A stretch of 64,000 bases of DNA from Candidatus Celerinatantimonas neptuna. GTDB taxonomy: Bacteria; Pseudomonadota; Gammaproteobacteria; Enterobacterales; Celerinatantimonadaceae. Position 1 is the stretch's first letter, and each line of letters starts with the position of its first letter. Of this stretch, positions 1 through 9,389 are shown piece by piece. The stretch is taken from assembly GCA_911810475.1 (NCBI GenBank), contig OU461276.1, positions 1,724,001 to 1,788,000 of the forward strand, read 5' to 3'. The position numbers and the translations under genes were made by a program. Below the pieces are notes generated by a model. The model was given only the letters and a program-made list of their open reading frames with translations, searched no databases and was not told the origin of the DNA.

Positions 1-1359
1 TGCAGCTACATTCCAGGAGCGCCAGCTCATCGTTTCAGTGTTTGTGCCTGTTGAACTGCGAACAACTTTATTGTGGATTAGTAAGTTGATACTGGTTTCT
101 GTCGAAACAGATTGTGCAGGATTATGTGCGTGATTACCTCCACCAATCATGAAATCGATATATTTTTTCTGGATAGTAAATGATGGTGAGGTAATGGTTC
201 CGGTCGGTGTATCAGAGCCGTTGGCTGAATCGCTGCCGGGAACTGCCGTATACGTATTTAAAATTTTGTTGCCCTGATAATTTTTAACACCTTGCTGTCC
301 GGTTTGATTTCCATAAGCCAGATATTGGCCCGGGAAATCCCCTGTTGCTGTCCAGGCGATAGAGTCGTAACTTCCTTCAAAATTCTCGATGAGGTTACCG
401 AACGGAGGGGTATTATCATATTGACTCTCTTTATCGGCAACGAAACGGGTTCCATCGAAATCGCCAATAAAATATTGTGATCCTGAACCTCCTGCTGGTC
501 CTCCTGGATTGATATTAATGATGAGAACCCATTTTTTATGGGCTAAATGGCCATCGATGGGTAGCTCAAACAGATCAGGACATTCCCAAAGTCCATTTGC
601 GGCATTCATTGGACCAAATTCACTCATAAAGTGCCAGTTCACCAGATCGTGCGACTCATAGAAAAGCGCTTTATGTTGTTTGGCTAACACCGCGACCATA
701 ATCCACTTATTGTATTTTCCTGACCAGAACATTTTGGGGTCACGGAAGTTTTTGTATTCACTTTCATAATTGATAGGAAATGCAGGCGGTTTTTCGATCA
801 CCGGATTGTTCGCATATTGGATCCAGGTACGGCCTTTATCGAGGCTGTAGGCAATTGACTGAGCCTGCATTCCCGCCAGAATTTTTTTCCCGTTATATAA
901 TGTGATGGCTTGCGGGTAATTACTGGTATACATGGCGACCATCGGCGGGTTATCTTTTGTCCCGAACCCACTGGTATTGCGAGCATCAACGACCGCACTC
1001 CCAGAGAAAAACATCTCAGTAGCCTCATCTTCCTCATCTTTTTTCACGGTTAATGCAATAGGAAGTGTTTCCCAGTGAATTTTATCGTGACTAACTGCAT
1101 GTCCCCAGGACATATCCCCCCAACTATTTCCATTTGGGTTATATTGATAAAACATATGGTATTCACCATTGTAAAAAACTAACCCATTTGGATCGTTCAT
1201 CCAGTATTTTGCTGGGGAAAACTGGAGCTGTGGGCGGTAATTCTCCTGGTAATGGCTTTGAACTGTTTTTACATAACATCCGTTTATTGCTGAGATGACA
1301 GCAAATGTAATCAGGCTGGTTTTTATGTGTTTTTTTGTGAGTAATCTGCAATATGACAT
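1..1359 (-). CDS. GH32 fructan beta-fructosidase (levanase/inulinase type), lipoprotein, 3' end outside window
   Basis: The frame is open from the ATG at 1359-1357 to base 1, so only the C-terminal end is missing. A GGGAGAAG Shine-Dalgarno precedes the start. Residues 1-28 read as a lipoprotein signal: basic start, hydrophobic stretch and I-N-G-C with Cys28 as the lipid acceptor. The GH32 landmarks follow in order: WMNDPNG (Asp56, expected nucleophile), an F-R-D-P motif, and W-E-C-P-D-L carrying the expected acid/base Glu. The last readable residues (S-W-N-V) fit the start of the C-terminal beta-sandwich of the family. The enzyme should release fructose from levan, inulin or sucrose-type fructans at the cell surface or in the periplasm. 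No sugar transporter or regulator is adjacent in the window. Levan versus inulin preference cannot be read. Confidence 0.88.
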   Translation of the reverse strand, partial: MSYCRLLTKKHIKTSLITFAVISAINGCYVKTVQSHYQENYRPQLQFSPAKYWMNDPNGLVFYNGEYHMFYQYNPNGNSWGDMSWGHAVSHDKIHWETLPIALTVKKDEEDEATEMFFSGSAVVDARNTSGFGTKDNPPMVAMYTSNYPQAITLYNGKKILAGMQAQSIAYSLDKGRTWIQYANNPVIEKPPAFPINYESEYKNFRDPKMFWSGKYNKWIMVAVLAKQHKALFYESHDLVNWHFMSEFGPMNAANGLWECPDLFELPIDGHLAHKKWVLIININPGGPAGGSGSQYFIGDFDGTRFVADKESQYDNTPPFGNLIENFEGSYDSIAWTATGDFPGQYLAYGNQTGQQGVKNYQGNKILNTYTAVPGSDSANGSDTPTGTITSPSFTIQKKYIDFMIGGGNHAHNPAQSVSTETSINLLIHNKVVRSSTGTNTETMSWRSWNVAA

Positions 1360-2266
1360 GTGTTCTTCTCCCAAATCATCGTAGAATCCATTTTTTATTA
1401 CAGGTGATTGATCACGGCTTGAAATCCCAGTTGTTATGCATGTTGATGCATTTTATGAAGGTGAAAATATGTAAAATTTATCGATGTCTTTTAATGACCA
1501 ATTATTACTGAATCTATTTACTTATATTTTAGTAATGACAGAAATTGAAAATTAACTTTCATAATTTAATGCGATATATGTCATTAAACAGTGAGCTTTT
1601 GTGAGAGTAAATGTGATCATTATCCATAATGATTTTCAATAAAATTTGCGAAGTGGATCAGCCATTATAGGTAGACTATTAAAGTAACCATTTAATAAAT
1701 ATGTAATTTTTATTGGTTGTTCTTTCTTAGTTTAATGGGAGAAACAGAATATCAGTGAAGCTATCTCGTGATTATGCTTATGGAATCATCGAGGAGAATT
1801 CATAAAAAAACTATCTGAAATAGGATGTTAAATTCCTTTTGTTTACTGAAGCGATTTGGTTTGACATGCATAAAATACGTATAATTTTTAGAGTCGAGCA
1901 GGGTTACCCAATTCATTTTTATTGAAAGAATGATGTATTTGCTGAATTTAACGTTTTGATTATTAGCTTATAATGTGGGTGATCGATGGATAAAATGAGC
2001 TGCGCCTGTTGACCGAATACAGTTCGTATTTTGATTCACTGGTTTGGTTGGTATTACCTTATTATGTCATTAATGAGTAATTTGTGTTTCACAACCGTTT
2101 CAATATAGCAACAGAGTTTTTTCAAATTGTACATAAATAGAGCAATTCATGGCGGAGATCAAAGTGTTCTGGTTAAATTTTGTTATGATCCATACTCAAT
2201 AGGATGTTGTTTGGTTCTCCTGCTTGGGAACTGGTGATCTTTCATCTGACCTAATCTGAGGTGTAT
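1360..2266. other. AT-rich intergenic region between fructanase and araC-type gene
   Basis: About 900 bases with no credible gene on either strand. It lies between two divergent genes and presumably holds both promoters. A TTGACA at 1861 and a TATAAT at 1880 are only 13 bases apart, too close for a normal sigma-70 promoter. No clear operator palindrome was found. Confidence 0.5.
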
Positions 2267-3118
2267 ATGGATAAAATTCAGAGTTTTAGTCGGATAGATG
2301 AGACACAATATTCGCTACCGACCGATAATGTTAATTTGCTGTACTATGACCTTCCTAAACATTTTAGTGATGAGTACCGCTCTTATGATGCGCCAAGGCT
2401 GTGTACGATTATTGAGGGAGAGAAAGAGGTCAGTATTAATCGTTCTGAACGGTTTGAGTATAATCGGAGCGATTTTGTATTACTTCCGCCGCATTCGAAT
2501 GTCTATATGTCAATGTCTGAATATACTCAAGCATTGGTTTATGAATTCAATGGTCGATTGATTGATAATGTCAGTCAGAAAGTTTCAGATCACTTAGATA
2601 TTTCCGTCGCTAAAGATATTGAATATTCAACATTTTTTCATGAAAAAGTCACACCCAGGCTTGGTGTATTACATCAACGCATTCAGGAAATTATTGAAGA
2701 AAAAGATCCGAATATTCGGTTTCTTCTGGATCTGACTTGCCAGGAAATCATCTATGAATTGATCAAAATTAAAGGGTGTTACGACATCATTTATCACCAT
2801 CAGAACCATCCGATCAATCAGGCAATCCGAATGATGAATTCATCAGATGGCCACTACATGACGATTTCTGAAATTGCTGAAACCGTGAATATGTCGCTTT
2901 CCAGCTTTAGCCAGAAATTTAAGCTGATCACCGACCAAAGCCCTAAAGATTACATGACGAAACTTCGATTGAAAAAATCAAGGAAGTATCTGAGTGACCT
3001 ATCGGTGACAGATACGGCTTATGAAGTCGGTTTTGAAAATATTTCTCACTTTATTCGACTGTTTAAGAAAGAGTATGGGGTAACACCTAAGCAATTTCAG
3101 CTTGGTAAAACCTACTGA
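2267..3118 (+). CDS. AraC-family transcriptional regulator
   Basis: A 283-residue protein with a cupin-like N-terminal sensing half (about residues 25-110) and a C-terminal AraC DNA-binding domain (about 185-280). The two helix-turn-helix units are visible as T-I-S-E-I-A-E-T-V-N-M-S and as V-T-D-T-A-Y-E-V-G-F-E-N-I-S-H-F-I-R-L-F, followed by the typical Y-G-V-T-P-K-Q-F. A GTG at 2261 would add two residues, but GAGG at 2258-2261 is well spaced for the ATG at 2267, so that start is used. It is divergent from the fructanase and convergent with pta. Either the fructanase or a distant operon could be its target. Confidence 0.85.
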   Translation: MDKIQSFSRIDETQYSLPTDNVNLLYYDLPKHFSDEYRSYDAPRLCTIIEGEKEVSINRSERFEYNRSDFVLLPPHSNVYMSMSEYTQALVYEFNGRLIDNVSQKVSDHLDISVAKDIEYSTFFHEKVTPRLGVLHQRIQEIIEEKDPNIRFLLDLTCQEIIYELIKIKGCYDIIYHHQNHPINQAIRMMNSSDGHYMTISEIAETVNMSLSSFSQKFKLITDQSPKDYMTKLRLKKSRKYLSDLSVTDTAYEVGFENISHFIRLFKKEYGVTPKQFQLGKTY

Positions 3119-3145
3119 AGAATGGAAAGGAAAACTTTCCATTCT
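3119..3145 (+). terminator. Hairpin terminator of the araC-type gene
   Basis: A perfect 11-bp stem (3119-3129 with 3135-3145, loop GAAAA) starts directly after the stop codon. Only a short T-rich tail follows. Confidence 0.6.
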
Positions 3146-3220
3146 TATCGATAAGCATTTCATCCAGATATTCCCCCTTGGACCGTAGGAACTATTTCTG
3201 TATAAACTCTCTGACATGAT

Positions 3221-3290
3221 AAAAAACCCGATTACTTTTTATCTTATCTCAAGTTGTGTCAGGGACATGAGAGACAAAAAGCAACCGGGC
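3221..3290 (-). terminator. Long hairpin with T6 tail downstream of pta
   Basis: On the minus strand, 3289-3276 pairs with 3240-3227 (12 of 14 positions, C-C-C-G at the base) and is followed directly by six T (3226-3221). The enclosed segment has further short stems. It reads as the intrinsic terminator of the acetate operon, or as the terminator of a small RNA released from the 3' UTR. Confidence 0.6.
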
Positions 3291-3302
3291 TCCTTATTCA
3301 GG

Positions 3303-3326
3303 GACTATCTCTTATAAGAGATAGTC
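3303..3326. repeat. 24-bp perfect palindrome after pta
   Basis: The two halves (3303-3312 and 3317-3326, core TATA) are exact reverse complements, just past the pta stop codon. It may act as a first terminator or mRNA-end hairpin; neither side has a long T-tract. Confidence 0.55.
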
Positions 3327-3330
3327 TTTG

Positions 3331-5499
3331 TTATGCACAGATCTCCTCTGGAACTTCAAGCATCGCTTCATCGGCTTGTTTGGCCTGAATCGCGGTGAGT
3401 GCGATGGTGTAGACGATATCATCGACTAAGGCTCCGCGGGACAAATCATTAACCGGTTTGCGCATCCCTTGAAGCATCGGACCAATCGAGACTAAATCGG
3501 CTGAGCGTTGAACTGCTTTGTAGGTTGTATTACCAGTGTTAAGGTCTGGGAAGATAAAGACCGTTGCTTTACCTGCGACAGGGGAGTCGGGGGCTTTCGA
3601 TGCTGCGACGCTTTCCATGATCGCTGCATCATATTGCAATGGTCCATCGATGAGCAGATCCGGACGTTTTTGCTGAGCAATCTGAGTGGCTTCACGAACT
3701 TTCTCAACATCTGCACCTTGTCCTGATGTGCCGGTCGAATATGAAATCATCGCAACGCGCGGTTCAATTCCAAACGCCTGAGCCGAATCAGCTGATTGAA
3801 TGGCAATCTCTGCCAGTTGTTCTGCGGTTGGATTCGGGTTAATGGCGCAATCGCCGTAGACTAATACCTGATCAGGTAACAGCATAAAGAATACAGATGA
3901 TACGGTAGAGACATCTGGTGCGGTTTTAATGATTTGAAATGGTGGAACAATCGTATTCGCCGTGGTATGAACGGCCCCGGAGACAAGTCCGTCGACTTCA
4001 TCATTTTCCAGCATCATCGTACCAAGGAAGACTGAATCTTGTAATTTTTTACGGGCAACTTCACTTGTCATTCCTTTGTGTTTACGCAGTTCTACCAGGC
4101 GTGTGATATAATTCTCACGAACGGCATCGGCATCGATAATGGTGACGCCAGCACCGAGAGTAATGCCTTCTTGATGTGCAACCTGCAATATTTTATCTGG
4201 GTTCCCTAACAGGTAACATTCGGCAATTTGCCGTTCGGCGCAAATGGCGGCAGCCTGTATTGTCCTTGGCTCATCCCCTTCAGGCAAAATGATCCGTTTA
4301 GCGGCTGAGCGGGCACGTTCGGTTAATTCATAGCGAAATGCCGGTGGGCTGAACTGACCTGAGAACTCTGGCGCATCTCTTAATGAATTGAGCCAAAATT
4401 TATCAATATGACTTGAAATATAATCACTGACCTGTTCAACACGAGATGCATCATAAGCTGACATTTCCAGACCAAAGCTTTGCAGAGCCAGTGAAGTCTG
4501 CCAGGTGGTGTTTTTGACGCTGAGCACTGGTAATCCGTGATCCAGAGCCCGTTGACACAACTTAAGCACTGAATCGGGGAGAGCCGTGTTACCAGTTAAT
4601 AATATCGCTGCAATTTTAACCCCACTGATAGCGGCCAGACAGACTGCAATAATAATATCCGGGTGGTCAGCCGTTGTGACAAGCAACGCTCCGGGCTGAA
4701 CCTGTTCCATCACATGAGGTATCGAGCGGGCACAAAAGACAATCCTGCGAATGCGGCGGTGGTTTAAATCACCACCGTTGATAATCGTTGCATTTAGATA
4801 TCGGGCTACATCGACAACGCGGGGGGTGATCAGTGTATCACTCCAGGGGATGCATCCTAATGTGCGGATCGGACTGGTATTGATGACTTGTAACATTTCA
4901 GCCGGGGAATGTTCAGGGGTATAACCGTTATCGAGTAAATCTGGGCGCACACGGCCCTGTTCATCGACTGGTGCATTGAATTTATTGATGATGACCCCTG
5001 CGATTTGTTTGTTTTGTGGGCCTCCAAAGCCTGCATAGGCGACTTTAATCCGATCTTTAAGCTGATCTGGGCTATCCATTCCGGGCGCGATGACAAATAC
5101 AATTTCAGCACCTAAAGTTTTGGCAATACTATCATTTATCAGATTGGCAAACGGGTGTTTATGGGTGGCGAGTAAGCCTTCAACTAAGGCAACATCACTG
5201 GTTTGAATAGCAGTTTGGGCGCGAGCTACAATGTTTTCCAGCAATATATCCATCTGACCGTCACCAATTAAGGTTTCAGCTTCTGAGATAGAGAATGGTT
5301 CAACGACATTCAGATGACTGTTGATATCAATCGTAGTGGTGGTGAGATCGGGCTGTTGATCATCAAAACAGGGTTGCGCAATTGGCTTAAAGAAAACGGT
5401 ATTCAGTTTTTTATTTTCCATAGCACGGAGCATACCCAGGCTGACACTGGTTAAACCAACATCGCTTCCAACTGGAATAAGCATAATAATGCGAGACAT
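3331..5499 (-). CDS. pta: Phosphate acetyltransferase (long, three-domain type)
   Basis: Converts acetyl-CoA and phosphate to acetyl phosphate and CoA in the cytoplasm. At 722 residues it is the long enterobacterial-type enzyme: an N-terminal P-loop-like domain starting [14 protein letters not shown], a middle DRTGG-type domain, and a C-terminal PTA_PTB catalytic half (about 390-710) with [11 protein letters not shown] and [14 protein letters not shown]. The start has a GGAGGAATTC ribosome site. It follows ackA by about 140 bases on the same strand, the usual partner. With the upstream acylating aldehyde dehydrogenase the three enzymes form a route from aldehyde to acetate with ATP gain. Confidence 0.97.
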   Translation of the reverse strand: MSRIIMLIPVGSDVGLTSVSLGMLRAMENKKLNTVFFKPIAQPCFDDQQPDLTTTTIDINSHLNVVEPFSISEAETLIGDGQMDILLENIVARAQTAIQTSDVALVEGLLATHKHPFANLINDSIAKTLGAEIVFVIAPGMDSPDQLKDRIKVAYAGFGGPQNKQIAGVIINKFNAPVDEQGRVRPDLLDNGYTPEHSPAEMLQVINTSPIRTLGCIPWSDTLITPRVVDVARYLNATIINGGDLNHRRIRRIVFCARSIPHVMEQVQPGALLVTTADHPDIIIAVCLAAISGVKIAAILLTGNTALPDSVLKLCQRALDHGLPVLSVKNTTWQTSLALQSFGLEMSAYDASRVEQVSDYISSHIDKFWLNSLRDAPEFSGQFSPPAFRYELTERARSAAKRIILPEGDEPRTIQAAAICAERQIAECYLLGNPDKILQVAHQEGITLGAGVTIIDADAVRENYITRLVELRKHKGMTSEVARKKLQDSVFLGTMMLENDEVDGLVSGAVHTTANTIVPPFQIIKTAPDVSTVSSVFFMLLPDQVLVYGDCAINPNPTAEQLAEIAIQSADSAQAFGIEPRVAMISYSTGTSGQGADVEKVREATQIAQQKRPDLLIDGPLQYDAAIMESVAASKAPDSPVAGKATVFIFPDLNTGNTTYKAVQRSADLVSIGPMLQGMRKPVNDLSRGALVDDIVYTIALTAIQAKQADEAMLEVPEEICA

Positions 5500-5593
5500 A
5501 ATGAATTCCTCCGCTAATGGGCAATCGATTGGCGAATGTGTGGTGCATCATGTTTTTTCCGATGAACCAACGTCAATAGTTTTGCCTGAATAG

Positions 5594-5611
5594 GATCGGC
5601 TTTGGCCGATC
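5594..5611 (-). repeat. Hairpin in the ackA-pta spacer
   Basis: A perfect 7-bp stem with a 4-base loop (GATCGGC at 5594, GCCGATC at 5605) lies between ackA and pta. No T-tract follows, so it is more likely an mRNA processing or stability element than a terminator. Confidence 0.45.
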
Positions 5612-5642
5612 ATGATTCGTTTTATTGGCTGTGAACGGTGAT

Positions 5643-6842
5643 TTAAATCACGGCCAATCGTGCTGTATCTTCTGCGATAATGAGCTCTTCATTGGTCGGT
5701 ACGACCAATGCTGGTATCCGGCTGTCAGATGTGGTGATCACACTTTCTGCACCAGAACATGCTGCGAGGTTGAGTTCCGAATTAATTTCAATACCGAGAA
5801 AAGACAACCGGTCGAGCACATGACGGCGGATTAATGCCGCGTTTTCACCAATGCCACCTGTAAAGACAATGGCGTCAGGGCATCCATCTAGTGAGGTGAT
5901 ATAACCTGCGATGTACCGGGCCAGACGGTGGCAGAAAACGTCTAAGGCCCGGGTCGCAGATTCTTTTTCACCATAATTGTCCGTGACGAATCGGCAGTCG
6001 GATGTTTCTTCGGTTAAACCGAGAAGGCCAGATTCTTTGGTTAGCATGGTATTGATTTGCTCGACTGAATAACCAAGACTGTCATGTAAATGGAAGATAA
6101 TTGCAGGGTCGATATCTCCGGAACGGGTGCCCATAACCAGACCTTCCAAGGGGGTGAGGCCCATGGAGGTATCAACAGACTGTCCATTTTTCACCGAGCA
6201 AATTGAAGCACCGTTGCCTAGGTGACAACTAATGAGATTGATTTGGCTTTCCGGCTTATTCAGTAGTGTTGCTGTTCGGCGCGTAATATATCGGTGTGAT
6301 GTTCCATGCATACCATAACGGCGGATACCGTGCTTTTTGTATAATTGATATGGCAGTGCATACAGATAAGCCGATTCAGGCATCGTTTGGTGGAAAGCTG
6401 TATCAAATACAGCGACGTTTTGTAATTGAGGAAATGCTTTCTGGGCGGCTTTGATCCCGATAATATGGGCAGGATTATGTAATGGCGCTAATGTGGCACA
6501 TTCCTCAATCCTTTTTAAAACCTCATCATTAATCAGTGCCGATTGGGTGAAATGTTCACCTCCATGAACAATTCGATGACCGATTGCTGAGATTCTGCCT
6601 GCCATTGTTGTGGTTGCTGCCAGAATGGTGTTGACCATGAATGTTAATGCCTGTTCATGATCGGCATAGGGTTCAAGTGATGTACCAAACTTACTTCCAT
6701 CCAGTCGCCAGCTGATGCGAGCCTGGGGCAATGAGAGGCATTCGGCTAGCCCCGTCAGATAGGATGTACTAGATATGGGGTCAACCACGGCGAATTTGAG
6801 AGAGGAACTTCCACAGTTAAGGATTAAAATTAGTTTAGACAT
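5643..6842 (-). CDS. ackA: Acetate kinase
   Basis: Transfers phosphate from acetyl phosphate to ADP, yielding acetate and ATP. The 399-residue length matches the family. The ASKHA-fold markers are present: [12 protein letters not shown] at the N-terminus, [11 protein letters not shown] in the middle, and [10 protein letters not shown] near the C-terminus. The ribosome site (AGGTGG) lies between the start codon and a terminator-like hairpin only about 20 bases upstream (see 6861-6897), so transcription reaching ackA may be conditional. Pta follows on the same strand. Confidence 0.97.
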   Translation of the reverse strand: MSKLILILNCGSSSLKFAVVDPISSTSYLTGLAECLSLPQARISWRLDGSKFGTSLEPYADHEQALTFMVNTILAATTTMAGRISAIGHRIVHGGEHFTQSALINDEVLKRIEECATLAPLHNPAHIIGIKAAQKAFPQLQNVAVFDTAFHQTMPESAYLYALPYQLYKKHGIRRYGMHGTSHRYITRRTATLLNKPESQINLISCHLGNGASICSVKNGQSVDTSMGLTPLEGLVMGTRSGDIDPAIIFHLHDSLGYSVEQINTMLTKESGLLGLTEETSDCRFVTDNYGEKESATRALDVFCHRLARYIAGYITSLDGCPDAIVFTGGIGENAALIRRHVLDRLSFLGIEINSELNLAACSGAESVITTSDSRIPALVVPTNEELIIAEDTARLAVI

Positions 6843-6852
6843 GAGTAACCAC

Positions 6853-7068
6853 CTATCTGCAAAAAAAGAACCGCGATGTCATTGACAGGGTCGCGGTGAG
6901 AATATCAAGTATTTTCCCGAGAGTTGCAGAGTGCGGATTGGCTAGAATACATGAGCTATCAAATGTACTGTTGGCCAGTCGATTAAATAATATTAGATTA
7001 TTATTTATATCTACAACATAAGCCTGTTTTATTAAAATTACCGGTGACATATAAATTATTGTTTTCAT
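6853..7068 (-). CDS. Possible 71-residue leader ORF upstream of ackA
   Basis: An ATG at 7068 with GGAG about eight bases upstream opens a 71-codon frame whose TAG stop sits against the ackA ribosome site, 10 bases before the ackA start. No family was recognised. Its last 15 or so codons run through the hairpin and T-tract described at 6861-6897, so ribosome position on this frame could affect that hairpin. It could equally be chance; composition gives no strong coding signal. Confidence 0.3.
   Translation of the reverse strand: MKTIIYMSPVILIKQAYVVDINNNLILFNRLANSTFDSSCILANPHSATLGKILDILTATLSMTSRFFFCR
6861..6897 (-). terminator. Intrinsic terminator / possible attenuator directly before ackA
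   Basis: On the minus strand, ACCGCGA (6897-6891) pairs with TCGCGGT (6876-6870). An inner TGTCA/TGACA stem extends it, with three unpaired bases on one side. TC and seven T follow (to 6861). It ends about 20 bases before the ackA start codon, with no room for a promoter after it. It is either the end of the aldehyde dehydrogenase transcript with substantial read-through, or a regulated attenuator. Confidence 0.65.
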
Positions 7069-7146
7069 AATTAGTCTCCAGTCTGGCTATTATTCGTGGT
7101 TTTAAATTTTGATATTTAATATGCTAATTTAAATAATCACATCTAT

Positions 7147-7292
7147 ATTGATCAGCAAATCTTTACCTGAAAATATTCTGCTAAATAAATTGAACAAAAG
7201 GAAACTTTATATATTCAATTTATACTCTGTTTTTATTTTGTTTAAGTTGTGAAATTTAGCTCATATTTTAAGATGGTGATTTGCTGATCAAT
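7147..7292. repeat. 15-bp inverted repeat pair enclosing 116 bases
   Basis: ATTGATCAGCAAATC at 7147-7161 returns as its exact reverse complement at 7278-7292, just past the aldehyde dehydrogenase stop codon. Each arm contains TGATCA. The enclosed sequence is AT-rich. Paired operator sites, a long-range stem or a decayed mobile-element end are all possible. The stretch 7069-7302 otherwise holds no gene. Confidence 0.5.
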
Positions 7293-7302
7293 TCTGGTTG
7301 TC

Positions 7303-8676
7303 TTATGCGACCTGGCTCACCATATAGTCGAAGCCATAAACAACCTTTTTGATGTTGATTAAGTGCTCTGGCCCGACATTATCAGAAACTGAGCTGCCTC
7401 CTACGGCACCACAACCAAGAGTTAATGCTGGGATAAGGTCAGTTGTTGCACCAATGGCTCCCAATGCACTCGGGGTATTGACCAAACACCGTGAAACCGG
7501 AACCTGCAAAGAAAATTTCTGAATAACCTGATCATTTTCTGAGTGAATGGATGCTGTATGGCCGCTACCTTCGTTGGTGAGAAGTTCAACGCACCGACTA
7601 ATTGCTGCCTGACTATTATCTTCGATATACATGGCTAAAACAGGGGTTAGTTTTTCACGGGAGTAAGGGTTTTCGTGGCTGACTGTGGTTTGCTCAGACA
7701 CTAATACTTTTGTATCGTCAGGTACACTAAGACCTGATAAATTCGCAACATAAATTGCTGTTTTACCAACGATTTTAGGATTCATTGTCCCATTGTCGCG
7801 AAGCAGTACGTGGCTGAGTTTTTCTGATTCTTCTTCAGATAACAGGTAACCACCATGTTGAGCAATTTCCTTTTTCACTTGCTCTTCGATAGAGCGCTCT
7901 ATAACCAATGATTGTTCGGAAGCACAAATCACACCGTTATCAAATGTTTTGCTTAAAAATACTTTTTTGATGGCTTCTTTAACATTGGCCGTTTTTTCGA
8001 TGAATGCAGGGCAGTTACCCGGACCGACGCCAATCGCTGGATTACCTGAACTATAAGCGGCCCGGACCATTGCTTCACCGCCAGTTGCGAGGATAAGAGC
8101 CGTGTCCCGGTTGTGCATGAGTTCCTGGGTGCCTTCTAAAGACAGTTTGGTCATGCAACCAATAATTCCTTCGGGGGCTCCGGCTTCTACCGCGGCCTGA
8201 TGCAGAATACGTATGGTTTCCTGAATACAGTTTTTAGCCGAAGGGTGCGGAGACATAATAATTCCGTTACCTGATTTAACGGCAATCAGCGCTTTATAAA
8301 TAGCGGTAGATGTTGGGTTAGTTGAAGGAATTAATCCAGCTAGAACCCCCATTGGGACAGCGACTTCTAATGTGTGGGTATCAGGGTTTTTGCTTAAAAT
8401 ACCAATTGTTTTTTGATCTTTGATGTAGTTGTATAAATCATTGGCTGCAAACTCATTTTTAGTGATTTTATCTTCGATGTTTCCAAAGCCAGTTTCAAAG
8501 ACTGCCATTTTGGCCAGTCGTTCAGTTTCACCTTGTGCGGCTCTTACCATGTTCAGAACAATGTCATCAATTTTAGCCTGAGAGAATGTTTTTAGAACTT
8601 TTTGAGCTGCTTTTGCTTGTTGTATCAGTTCAATCGCTTCTACTACTGATTCATTTTGTTGTGTTTCTTGTCTCAT
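7303..8676 (-). CDS. CoA-acylating aldehyde dehydrogenase (acetaldehyde dehydrogenase, AdhE N-domain type)
   Basis: A 457-residue monofunctional enzyme closely resembling the N-terminal half of AdhE, without the iron alcohol dehydrogenase domain. It should oxidise acetaldehyde (or a related aldehyde) with NAD+ and CoA to the acyl-CoA. Family marks are visible: P-S-T-N-P-T-S-T-A-I-Y near residue 120, I-L-A-T-G-G-E-A-M-V-R, G-V-G-P-G-N, and the catalytic Cys in D-N-G-V-I-C-A-S-E-Q. The C-terminus carries the G-P-E-H-L-I-N-I-K type end of the domain. It lies upstream of ackA and pta on the same strand, which suggests acetyl-CoA as product. Sulfoacetaldehyde dehydrogenases belong to the same superfamily, so the substrate is not certain. 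EutE/PduP shell-targeting features were not seen. Confidence 0.85.
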   Translation of the reverse strand: MRQETQQNESVVEAIELIQQAKAAQKVLKTFSQAKIDDIVLNMVRAAQGETERLAKMAVFETGFGNIEDKITKNEFAANDLYNYIKDQKTIGILSKNPDTHTLEVAVPMGVLAGLIPSTNPTSTAIYKALIAVKSGNGIIMSPHPSAKNCIQETIRILHQAAVEAGAPEGIIGCMTKLSLEGTQELMHNRDTALILATGGEAMVRAAYSSGNPAIGVGPGNCPAFIEKTANVKEAIKKVFLSKTFDNGVICASEQSLVIERSIEEQVKKEIAQHGGYLLSEEESEKLSHVLLRDNGTMNPKIVGKTAIYVANLSGLSVPDDTKVLVSEQTTVSHENPYSREKLTPVLAMYIEDNSQAAISRCVELLTNEGSGHTASIHSENDQVIQKFSLQVPVSRCLVNTPSALGAIGATTDLIPALTLGCGAVGGSSVSDNVGPEHLINIKKVVYGFDYMVSQVA

Positions 8677-8700
8677 GGGAGCCTCCAGGTTTATGGTTTA

Positions 8701-8750
8701 CACCCATTATGTTTCTCTGAATGGGTGCCTGTTCAAGGCAAGATGAACAG
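8701..8750 (-). promoter_or_regulatory. Two tandem hairpins in the aldehyde dehydrogenase leader
   Basis: CACCCATT/AATGGGTG (8701-8708 with 8720-8727) and CTGTTCA/TGAACAG (8729-8735 with 8744-8750) are perfect inverted repeats 25-75 bases upstream of the start codon. They may be operator palindromes or leader RNA stems. Confidence 0.45.
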
Positions 8751-9389
8751 TTGTTTTGGTTATGCATCCTATGGGATCGAGAATATCAACAGGCGGGTTT
8801 CACAACTAATTCAGGTTTTAAAAAAATAGCTCGTTTTTAAAATAAGACTCCAAATAGTAGATATATAGATCACAGAATTTACTTTATTCAGGATTAATCA
8901 TCAGAAGAATTGAAAAAATAATAAAGGCTAGTTTATATATTATTAATCCGCTCATTTATAATTGTGATTAGGGATAAAATGAATCGTCATATACCCATAT
9001 AAATAGTATGGATTAAATATAAAACACATATTTTTTATTTGAGATATCTAACTATGATGTTGATCTGATTATCTATTTGAATCAATGTTATTTGGATCAC
9101 ATTAAATCATTATTTATATCTACCCGATATAATCAATAGAAGATATAGCGTTCTTTAGTGAACGCTATAGATTAATTGCAAAATTTATTTGCTTTAATAT
9201 AGAGACAGGCAATTCAATGCCTTCATAAGTGGTTTTGGACCATGTCCTGTGGTCGAGTGGGGCATCATGAATCATGATAAATATCTTTTTTATCTGGTTA
9301 TTTGTTCAGTCAACGGAGGATGTTGAGCAGTTTCAACATCCTCCACCTTCAATCATTCATTCCGACATCTTATTTTAAATTGAGATTAA
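8751..9389. other. AT-rich intergenic region with two strong hairpins
   Basis: No gene was found. Two perfect inverted repeats stand out: a 10-bp stem at 9144-9153/9160-9169 and a 12-bp stem at 9315-9326/9333-9344. The second lies 45 bases past the stop codon of the DUF2076 gene and probably ends its transcript, although its T-tract is weak. The rest presumably holds the promoter of the aldehyde dehydrogenase-acetate operon. Confidence 0.5.

Noticed and set aside
1861-1885. TTGACA and TATAAT as a sigma-70 promoter
   Set aside because: Only 13 bases separate the boxes; functional promoters need about 16-18, and no gene starts nearby.
9060-9100. FNR box near TTGATCTGATTATC
   Set aside because: The second half does not match ATCAA at the required spacing.
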